Made by a program: the position numbers and the translations under genes
The notes under the pieces: model-generated
The model's input: only the letters and a program-made list of their open reading frames with translations
What the model was told of the DNA's origin: nothing
The model's database searches: none
From: Singulisphaera sp.
GTDB taxonomy: Bacteria > Planctomycetota > Planctomycetia > Isosphaerales > Isosphaeraceae
DNA length: 64,000 nucleotides
NCBI GenBank assembly: GCA_027451445.1
Contig: DAIDJG010000013.1
Location: 61,178 to 125,177, forward strand
Direction of reading: 5' to 3'
Shown here: positions 1-8,400 of the stretch, piece after piece
Layout: each line of letters begins with the position of its first letter
Position numbering within the stretch: the first letter of the stretch is position 1

Positions 1-3000
1 TAATCGGGCACCTTCGATTCCCGCCGTTTGAAGCGGCACAATCCAGTCGCTCGCGGCCGTGTTGAATACAACCGTTCCGTTGGCGAGGAACATGAACCCC
101 ACGCGCAGTCGGCGACCCTCTCGGACGGGTCGCGTGTCAGGGACGAAGCTGCCTTTTTCCGTGTGGCCGAGGAGCACTTCGAGCACCGTATCGCTGGGTA
201 CGTTTTCGGGCTCGACGAGGACCTTGAACCCAGCGCCCGGAAGCGCCGAGGGAGCGGCCTGGAGGCGAAGTCTGGGCGTGAATTCGAGGCGAGGCGTCGT
301 CGGGCTGCCTTGCCGCGCAAACGTCGCATGAAAAACGACCGCACGTGGCACGCTATCGATATTGAGGTAGAAGTAGCCGTCTTCCTTGGCCTCATCCCGG
401 AGTTGGATGTTTTCAGCGAAGAGCGTGAGCTCCGACCCGTCGGCAGGCAACGTTCCGATAAATGTTCCACTATCGGCCGCGATCAGCCCAGGGATACGGT
501 CACGAGGCAAGACAAGTTCGACCGAGCACGGCGGACCACTCAGCGGAGTCGTCGCTTGCAGGGTCACCGAGAGCCGGTTAAGCCGATTGTTCTTCGGATT
601 AGCCGGGGTGAATTTCGCTTCGAGAATACGCACATATTCCAGCGGCGACGCCAGGTTCACCTGAATGTCGCGCTGCGCCAGCACGGCTCGTTGGTTTTCC
701 TCGTCAAGCACCTGGATCCGCAAAGGACCCTGAAGCTCGGGGAGTTCGGGCGCGACATCCGGCTTGCCGGCCCCGTCGGGTTTCGCGGTCGACTCAGGTG
801 TCGGTGTACCTCCGCCGATCTTCTCCCGGTCGCCCGAGCCATTCGAAGAAAACGCGACAACGCCGCCGACACCTGTCGCGAGATCCTTCACCTCCACGCT
901 GACCTTGCGGGGCTTGCCTGTCGGGTTCACCACGGCGACAAAATAAGTCTGACGGTCCTTGACCGGCCGAAGCCGGAGATTGGCAAGCGGAGCCGCAGGC
1001 TGGTTCGGGGCATCCCCGACGAGAATTCCCCAGGGAGCGACAAGCCTTGGGACCGAGACCGGCACTTTGGCGTAAAAGGATCGCCCATCGACCTCGCCCT
1101 TGAGAAGAAACCCCTGCGGGATCGGTCCCGTCGCCGTCTCACTGCCGACTTTCCAGGAGACCCGGACCGCGTAGCGAGCGGACTCCGCAGTCGACGAGGC
1201 CGGTTCGATCGCAACGCTGAGCCGCGGGTCATCCGGAGCGACGACTTCGAGACGAGGCTTTTCGTCTGGGTTGGAGGCGCGTACGGAGATGGTCGCCGAA
1301 GCACGCGGCGCGGAGGAGGTCAGAGTCAACCGTTCCGGAATACCGCTGAACTCCAGATAGCTCAGCGCTGGCGGCATGGCAAGGCTCTTATAAGCTCGCG
1401 CCGCATCAGCATAAAACATCGTGCCGTCGAGATCGTGGCTTTCATATTCGTACCGTTCGGCGAGCCACGCCCAAAGCGCCAGGGCACGCGAGTTGCGCAA
1501 CTGAACCGTCGGGTTGCTCGTGGCGTTATCGAGCAGCGGTCGTGGTAGGAACGGCGATAGCCAACGGCTGAGCCGATCTTGCGTCTCGGTGTTCGCCGTG
1601 GTCGCAAACTCGCCGGCCACTTTGTCCTGCCAGGCCACGCGAAGGTCTCGTGCGAGTAGGTAACGCCGCACAGGAGTCGAACCCGGCTCAAACGCCTCGT
1701 CGAGGTTGTCCCGCAATGGTTTGAGAGCGTCCTCGCCCAGATCCGCCGCCAATCCCAGCAGTTGAATCGACCAACGAGTTCGCCGCTTGGCGGCATCGAG
1801 TGTATCCGAATCATCATCGCTCGTGTCTTCGCTGCCGCCCGAGACAGGGATCGACTCACCCTGGGCTTCATCCTGGCGGTCAATGGCAAGCGTCGCAGCG
1901 TTGAGACGATGTGACAGCGATCGGCGAGCATTCCAGAGCTCGATCCGCTGCGCGGCCTTCGGGAAAGGCGTTGCCAACAGATCATCAAGCTCTAGCAAGC
2001 TCTCCGCATCGGCTTCGGGGACCTCACTGCGCGCGATCAGTCGACGCACGGCGTCCGCGCTGAACGGCTGGCGCAGCTCGTCGAGATGATCACGGAGCGC
2101 GGTGGTCTTTTGTTTGAGTACCTCAACCTTCTGCAGCAATTCGGCGGCCGAGAACTTATAGTCGTGGGGCTCGGCCTTGGGAGGTGCCGCGAGTCCCGCA
2201 GAAATCTCGCGCGCTTCGCGGACCGCGTCTTCCCACGCGTTTTCGAGATCAGGCGCGCTCGCAAGAAAGGACGCGGCGGGTGGAAGAATGAGCATCGCGT
2301 CGTCGAGCGCATGCCGGGCCCCGACGATGGCGGATTCGTAATCAAGAATTGTCGTGTAGCGTGCCGCGGATCGCGTCAGGAGTTCCTGTGCCTCGTCAGA
2401 CGGTACGAATCCAGTCGACCCGAGCAGGACCGCGCCATCATGCCGGAGCTGAGCCGCCTCGGCCAGCGCTTGGCGGACCCACGGAAGCGCGTACGGTTGG
2501 CTTTCCGCTCGTGCGGACAGGTGGGCGATGTCCAGAACCAGGCGAGCCGTACCCGCCGGCCAGGGAGCCTTGGACTCGCGGACCTGGCGCCCGAGCGCGG
2601 CCAGGCGCCTCAGCGTCAAGTTCTCCTCGTAGATCAGGTCGGAGGGGAGCAACTGATCGAGAAAGATCAGCTTCTCCGGTTGCGGGGAGACGTCCGACTC
2701 GGCTTCGGCAAAGACGGCCCAGGCGAGGTCAAACGGCGACCACTCAGCCGCTTTGGCCTGAAAGTCGGCCACGGTCTTTTCGAGTGCTTTGTCCACCTCC
2801 TCGGGGGTCTTGGCTTTCTTCGCGGCCTCGTCTCTCTGTGCGACCAGGCTTTTCACCGCGGCCACAACGCTCGGGTGCGGCACCCGTCCGAGGGCAGCCG
2901 CCAACGCGAGTGAGCGTGGCGGACGCGGATTCACGACCTCGCGCGCTTCCTTGCGCTGGTCTTCGATCTTCTCCAGCGGATTCATCCGCTCTTTCTCGAC

Positions 3001-4164
3001 CTGCTCGGACGGATACCCCCCGCGCCAGTCGCGTTCGCCCATCAACAGGTTCGCTTGCAACCGGCGGAACGGCCAAGGGGCGAAGCGCTGGCTGCCGTCT
3101 TCCCACCACTGGTCCCGCAGCCTCCAGGCCTGCTCGAGCCAAACAGGATAGTCAGGCAAGCTGTGCGCAGGCAGATGTGCGCCGGGGCGGTCGTGATCCA
3201 GTGCGACCAGCGGGAAATCAAGTCGATCAATCTCCCCGTGCAACACCGGTGTCTGACGTGCATTTCGGTTCTGAGTCGCCCAGCGCGCGACGCGAGCCGC
3301 TACGAAACGAGCCAGCTCGTGAACCTTGACGATCCCGTCCCGCCCTTGTTTGTCGATGGCGCCATCGGCCCAGCCTCGCAGCCCTTCTTCGAGATAAGCG
3401 TTGAAGATCGAGCGGCCCATCTCCTCCGAATTGAACGACGCTTGACCAGGAGCGCACGCCGTCAGCACCAGCCGGCGGTCATCGACCACGGTCTCGAGGT
3501 CCGCCGGGACAAGGTCGGCGACCGAGGGTGTCAAGATGCCCAACCTTGGGTCAGTCAGCGGCTGCATGATGTCGAGAACCAGGAGCTTGTGCCGCGCGTG
3601 GGTGTGATTCTTGAGCGCGTCGAGGATCGACCGCAGCGGGACCCAACGGCTCCGGTCCGTCGGTTCGGCATCCGACGGCAAGATCATCACCTGCCCAGGA
3701 TCTTTCGGGTCCGTCAGGGCAATTTGTCGGAGAACATTCTCGTCGGGGACGGCGACCACCGCGTTCGCGCGCACATAAACAATCACCGAGCCACCGCGCT
3801 CGATCGCGGCGAGATGCGCTTTCAAGCCATCGGTGAGCGCGTGGTGATCCTGGACGACGAGCATCTTCTCTTTCGAACTCGCCGCGCTCGTACCGCGCTT
3901 CATGAGTTCGAGATCTTGCTCCGCCATCGGAACCGAGGGGAACGGCAGCGCGGGGCTCTCGGCAGACCAGACCGGGATGTAGCGCGGGTGCGGCAGTGGA
4001 TGCACCCAATAGAGCATGACGAGGATGCCGCTGAAAACCGAAAGGATCAGGAACATCCGCGTGATCACCTGGCGCCGGCGGCGCCGGGCCAGGTTCACGG
4101 TCTGGGCTTCGCTGGCCAGCGATCGCCAGAGGCGCGGAGGCGAGTGTTTGACTGGTTCTGCCAT
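1..4164 (-). CDS. Large membrane-anchored caspase-fold protein, partial (runs off left edge)
   Basis: An open frame runs from the ATG at 4164 to the window edge with no stop, giving at least 1,388 residues without the C-terminus. A basic stretch (about residues 28-32, RRRRR) precedes a single membrane segment at about 37-55. Residues about 60-340 match the N-terminal caspase-like region of the 1,703-residue protein encoded at 5421-10532: both contain EGLRG, an ALxxH/VxxxVxxW-type helix region and RQTPVL. The position that should carry the catalytic Cys reads D198-I-M200, and the His position appears to be Arg (about R132), so it looks catalytically dead. The rest is mostly helical, then beta-rich. 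A possible ribosome site GGTGGGA precedes the ATG. It lies 72 bp downstream of the corA gene on the same strand. The function is unknown; a scaffold or signalling role at the membrane is inference. Confidence 0.85.
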   Translation of the reverse strand, partial: MAEPVKHSPPRLWRSLASEAQTVNLARRRRRQVITRMFLILSVFSGILVMLYWVHPLPHPRYIPVWSAESPALPFPSVPMAEQDLELMKRGTSAASSKEKMLVVQDHHALTDGLKAHLAAIERGGSVIVYVRANAVVAVPDENVLRQIALTDPKDPGQVMILPSDAEPTDRSRWVPLRSILDALKNHTHARHKLLVLDIMQPLTDPRLGILTPSVADLVPADLETVVDDRRLVLTACAPGQASFNSEEMGRSIFNAYLEEGLRGWADGAIDKQGRDGIVKVHELARFVAARVARWATQNRNARQTPVLHGEIDRLDFPLVALDHDRPGAHLPAHSLPDYPVWLEQAWRLRDQWWEDGSQRFAPWPFRRLQANLLMGERDWRGGYPSEQVEKERMNPLEKIEDQRKEAREVVNPRPPRSLALAAALGRVPHPSVVAAVKSLVAQRDEAAKKAKTPEEVDKALEKTVADFQAKAAEWSPFDLAWAVFAEAESDVSPQPEKLIFLDQLLPSDLIYEENLTLRRLAALGRQVRESKAPWPAGTARLVLDIAHLSARAESQPYALPWVRQALAEAAQLRHDGAVLLGSTGFVPSDEAQELLTRSAARYTTILDYESAIVGARHALDDAMLILPPAASFLASAPDLENAWEDAVREAREISAGLAAPPKAEPHDYKFSAAELLQKVEVLKQKTTALRDHLDELRQPFSADAVRRLIARSEVPEADAESLLELDDLLATPFPKAAQRIELWNARRSLSHRLNAATLAIDRQDEAQGESIPVSGGSEDTSDDDSDTLDAAKRRTRWSIQLLGLAADLGEDALKPLRDNLDEAFEPGSTPVRRYLLARDLRVAWQDKVAGEFATTANTETQDRLSRWLSPFLPRPLLDNATSNPTVQLRNSRALALWAWLAERYEYESHDLDGTMFYADAARAYKSLAMPPALSYLEFSGIPERLTLTSSAPRASATISVRASNPDEKPRLEVVAPDDPRLSVAIEPASSTAESARYAVRVSWKVGSETATGPIPQGFLLKGEVDGRSFYAKVPVSVPRLVAPWGILVGDAPNQPAAPLANLRLRPVKDRQTYFVAVVNPTGKPRKVSVEVKDLATGVGGVVAFSSNGSGDREKIGGGTPTPESTAKPDGAGKPDVAPELPELQGPLRIQVLDEENQRAVLAQRDIQVNLASPLEYVRILEAKFTPANPKNNRLNRLSVTLQATTPLSGPPCSVELVLPRDRIPGLIAADSGTFIGTLPADGSELTLFAENIQLRDEAKEDGYFYLNIDSVPRAVVFHATFARQGSPTTPRLEFTPRLRLQAAPSALPGAGFKVLVEPENVPSDTVLEVLLGHTEKGSFVPDTRPVREGRRLRVGFMFLANGTVVFNTAASDWIVPLQTAGIEGARL

Positions 4165-4236
4165 CGGAATCCCACCTGGCCCGCGGCACGAGTATCGGAG
4201 AACGGTGGTTTTTGCGCCGGCTCAGATCGAGGCGTG

Positions 4237-5406
4237 TCACCACCACTTGCGGAACTTCATAAACGCTAATGTCGAGACCGTAATCACGGCCGAGGTAATC
4301 CAAAAGTAAAGATAGCCATACTTCCACGTGACTTCAGGGATGATTTCAAAGTTCATGCCGTAGACTCCGCAGAGGAATGTCAACGGCAGGAATACAACAC
4401 TGATGACGGTCAGGAGGTTGATGATCCGGTTGGTCCGATGCGCGACGATCCCCATGTACAGATTCAAGGTCTCGGCCAGCGTTTCCTTCTCGACGACCAG
4501 ATCGGCCCCAATTCGTTCCAGCATGACGACCATTTTTTCGAGGAATGGCAGGGTCGTCTCCGCAATGGCGCTCGAACGACGGGTGGAGATCGTGCTGAGA
4601 ATCTCCCGTGCCGACAGCACTCCTCCGCGCAGGGTCAGCAAGTTGCGCGATAGGCTAGCGACCTGGCTGAAGATCACATCGTCGATGTCGCCGAAAATCT
4701 CGTCCTGGACCTGCCGCACCTTACCCGTAAGCTGCTGGGCAACTTTTTTGTAGTTGCCGATCAGGTGGTCCCAGAACTCGTAAAGCAAGAAGCTGGGGCT
4801 CTGCGCGAAGCGCTGGAAGTCGTGGCTGTACGTGCGCCGGATTTGCTCCAGAAAAGGCACGTCGCCGCGATGGATCGTGATGAGATAGCCGTTACCGAGC
4901 AGCGTGTCGACGATACACTCAACCAGGCGATCGTTCTCGAGAGCGACACCGGTCACGGAAAAATGCAGGCACTCTCCGTACACGACGTAGCGGCCGCCGG
5001 CCTCGCACGTCAGCGCGCCATCGATCGCTTCGGGGACGACTCCCAGGCTTCGCAACACGTCTTCGGCCGTCTGTTGGTCGAGCGCGACGTCGAGGTCGAT
5101 CCAGCAAAACTTACCCTCGGCGCAGGCACCGGCGGCCTCCGTGATCGGAATCGAGCGCTCTCGCTTGGTTGCGAAGTCGAACTCCACCGCCTGGGTCATC
5201 GCGCGTGGCCCTCGGTTCTCAGTTCCAGCCTTAGCCTGCGCTTTGGCTCGCGGGTCTGTCGAACATGTCGCCGGAAGGTCAGGGTCCACCTCTGCTCCCG
5301 AGATGTCGCGAACAACGGCCACCCAGCCGATCGATTCCCGCTCAGAGGGAACGCGCGACGACCTCGCTGACGGACGGAGCAGGAGTGGCCTGCGATGCTT
5401 GTTCAT
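4237..5406 (-). CDS. corA: CorA-family magnesium/divalent cation transporter
   Basis: CorA proteins are pentameric inner-membrane channels for Mg2+ (some for Co2+, Ni2+ or Zn2+). The sequence shows a cytoplasmic alpha/beta domain, a long helical stalk, a first membrane segment (about VISVVFLPLTFLCGVYGM), the signature YGMNF and a second membrane segment, ending in a basic tail KFRKWW. I chose the ATG at 5406 because AGGAGG lies 6-7 bases upstream. A GTG at 5424 overlaps the upstream stop codon, and the ATG at 5199 (320 residues) would give the length usual for the family. The first 70 residues are Arg/Ser-rich and unlike CorA, so either they are a lineage-specific extension or the true start is 5199. 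The gene is tightly coupled to the large vWA gene upstream. Confidence 0.9.
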   Translation of the reverse strand: MNKHRRPLLLRPSARSSRVPSERESIGWVAVVRDISGAEVDPDLPATCSTDPRAKAQAKAGTENRGPRAMTQAVEFDFATKRERSIPITEAAGACAEGKFCWIDLDVALDQQTAEDVLRSLGVVPEAIDGALTCEAGGRYVVYGECLHFSVTGVALENDRLVECIVDTLLGNGYLITIHRGDVPFLEQIRRTYSHDFQRFAQSPSFLLYEFWDHLIGNYKKVAQQLTGKVRQVQDEIFGDIDDVIFSQVASLSRNLLTLRGGVLSAREILSTISTRRSSAIAETTLPFLEKMVVMLERIGADLVVEKETLAETLNLYMGIVAHRTNRIINLLTVISVVFLPLTFLCGVYGMNFEIIPEVTWKYGYLYFWITSAVITVSTLAFMKFRKWW

Positions 5407-5420
5407 CGGATTCCTCCTCG

Positions 5421-8400
5421 TCACCGGACCGTCGCGAAGTCAGGTGGCCGCGTGCTTTCGGGATGGGGCGGAGGGAGGGGAACCTCGATCGCGTGCTTCG
5501 ACGCTTCACAAATCGCCTTGAAGTCGTCGAGTAAAACGAGGTCGAGGTGAGTCAAAGCCGTTTTCACTTCGTCATCGGTTTGCGTCCAAAAAATACCGGT
5601 GTACTTGTCCGCCATTTTGTACAGGCGATGCTCCCAGCCCGCCAGCTCGATCCCTCGTGGGCGGACGTAAACGGGACGGCCGGGGGGATAACTCAGACGA
5701 ACGACCAGACAGAGCTTTTGCGTCTTGTCGGCAGCCGATATCTCCACCAGATGGCGCTCGAAGCGCACGCTCTCCAGAATCACCTCGCCGCCGTTGATCT
5801 GAAAGGGACGTAGCTCATCGCGCGGCGGATCGAGGAGGAAATTCTGCCCGCGAACCAACGGAAACAAGGGCAGTGACGGCACATCTGTCGGATCCCACCA
5901 GGCGCGAAGCGTTGGGGCGGCCGGGACGTTCTTTCCCGGGGTCGTTGGCCATCCGATTGCGTCGATGCTCCATGCCGGCGCGGCGTAGCGTTCACGATTA
6001 CTGCTATGAACGCTCAAACCGGTGTGGTCGCCGCTTCCCGGGTCGAGCTCGATCCAAACCTCGCGAGGGCGGACCAACTCCAATGTGGTTTCCGTCGGAA
6101 CGTACTTCTTTTCGAGTGCGACGAGCAATTGGGCTGAGCCATCCTGGAGCCGCTGATTTTGAAGCGCCGAGAGGCGCCATTGACCGGTCGCGTTGAGTCG
6201 GAAGTCCTTGCTCCAGGGAGCGTATTCCTCGGCATAGAGGCTGCGCTCGAAGGCCACTCGTCCATCGGGACGCTCGACGAGTGTGACCAGCATCAAATCG
6301 CCACCGCGCAGGAGAATATCCTTCGTGAGGCTTTTGCGCGCCAGTGCTTGAACCTTGTAGCCACCGGGCTCAAGAGCGACGGGGAACCACTGGTCGGTGG
6401 CACCGATATGGCTAATGGACACCTCGTGCGAGGAAGCGCCGAAGACGAACCGGTTGTCTTCGCCCAGCAACCGGTAAGTGAGATGCTGTTTCATGGCCTC
6501 GCGGAGCCGCTCGATCAGCGCCTCGCTGGTCTCGACAGTGTAGTAACGGCCTGGCACAGCGAAGCTTTGAATGACCTCAAACTGGCTGCGCGCCCGCGCC
6601 GCCTCCTGGGCCCGCTGCGCTCGCGTCGTGTCGGTGATTCCGGTCAGGGAGCCGATCACATTGACAACGTTCACCGAGATCCCCGACTCACCAAACTCGT
6701 CGCGCAAGAACGACGCAATGTCGCGTCCCTTGGCAAGCTGAGCGTCATACGCATACCGATCGTCAGCGCCGTCCGTGATGACGAGGAGGGTCTTGAAGCC
6801 CTGTGCGTCTTCAAGATCCGCCTTGGCCTGCCACATCGAGCGAATGATGGGCGAATAATTCCAGGGCTCGAGCCTGGGGTAACGAACGCTGCTCATCCAG
6901 TTCGGCAAAAGGGCAGGGATCCAGGGCGCGGGCCCCTGGACTCGCTGAATCGTCTTCTCAGCGGCTATGGACGGCTGGCCTGGTACGCTGGCACCAAATA
7001 CCCAGAGGCTCACGACGATGCCTGGCGGCATTTCTGAGAGCAGCTTTTCAAGCGCATCGGTGGCTTGAGCGTACTTGGTGGCCGGGCCGAACGCCGTTCC
7101 CTCGGGTGCGCCCATGCTGCCGGAGCAGTCGAGCACAATCGCAAGTGCACCGTTCGCTTCGCCGAATCGCTTGAAGATCCCCTCGTCGGCCCGTACGGCG
7201 ACGCCCGACATTTCGGGCAGCGGGTGGTGCGACGCAATCGTTTCGGCCAGCGGATACAACATCACGCTGGTCTCTCGTTTCAGGACCTGACCGCGAAAGC
7301 GCCCATGGACGACGATCTGGCTTGGCCGGCCTTTCGATCCGTCACTCGGCTTCAGGAGGCTGACCCAGCGCGAGTCGAGCCGTGCGTTTGCCTGGTCGGC
7401 CCCGACCTGTCGAACGACTCGATCGGATCGGGGGCGCGACGCCTGCTCGAGGTATTCACCGGGCTCGAACCAAAACACGGGCGCCCCGCGCCGGGGCGTC
7501 CCTTCGGCCTCGCCCCGAACATCGTAGGCGACATCGATCGCCAGCTCGCTCGTAAACTCGATCTCGGGCTGATCGGGACGGCGGTCACGTCGCTGCAATC
7601 CCGCGATGGTCAGGCCATCCTTGCGCTGAAGTGCCGCGTTCAACTTACGTTCGACGTCGGCGTGCAGCCGTAGCGAATCCAACACGCTCATGTCGTCCAG
7701 ATACGCGGAACCCACCCTTTGGTAGTAGGGCGTGCCGTTGGGCTTCTCCGCATACCAATGATCTTCGAGTGCACGTTCGGTTTGGATTGCCAGTAGATCG
7801 GCGACGAGCAGGGCACGGTACGAGCGGAGCGGCTGCCGCGATTGGCGCGTGCGCGGGCCTTTCTTCAACTCACGGTCCCAGCGTTCGACGATCGTCACGT
7901 CGATCATCCGGGCGAGACGGTCGGCGTGCATGAGCGTCTTGCGCAACACGTCGAGTTTGGCGGTCGGTCCGAGCCGGATCGCGCCCTCGACGAGCGCGAC
8001 AACCCTGCGGTGCATCGTCGAGGCAATTCGTTCTTCCACGTGCAGCAGCGCGTTTTCGGGACCGACGGCCTGACCGGGCACGAACAGCTTCAACGACGCG
8101 TCGTAAGTCGACGGCAGATCCGATCGAGACAACTGTGCGGCCTCTTCAGGTCCGGGGTCGAATCCTCCTCGGCCGACGCTCGCCAACGCGAGCCGGCCGA
8201 TCGTGCCGAGGTCGGGCGCTTCGCGAAGCTTGGGATCGGTCCCATTTCCCTTGAGTGATTCGAGGGCCAGCGTCCGCCCGATCTGTTTTTGACGCGACTG
8301 CAGGCGCGCTCGCAAGGGCTGGGCCTCTCGCTGGGGCTCTCGCGGCAGATCGAACGGCACGGACAAAAGTGCCTCGATCGCGCGCCAGGCGCCGGGCGTC

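Noticed and set aside
28..1548. Long plus-strand open frame of 506 codons at the left edge
   Set aside because: It is exactly antisense, codon on codon, to the partial caspase-fold gene; its composition is Arg/Gly/Asp-rich and it has no ribosome site or recognisable domain.
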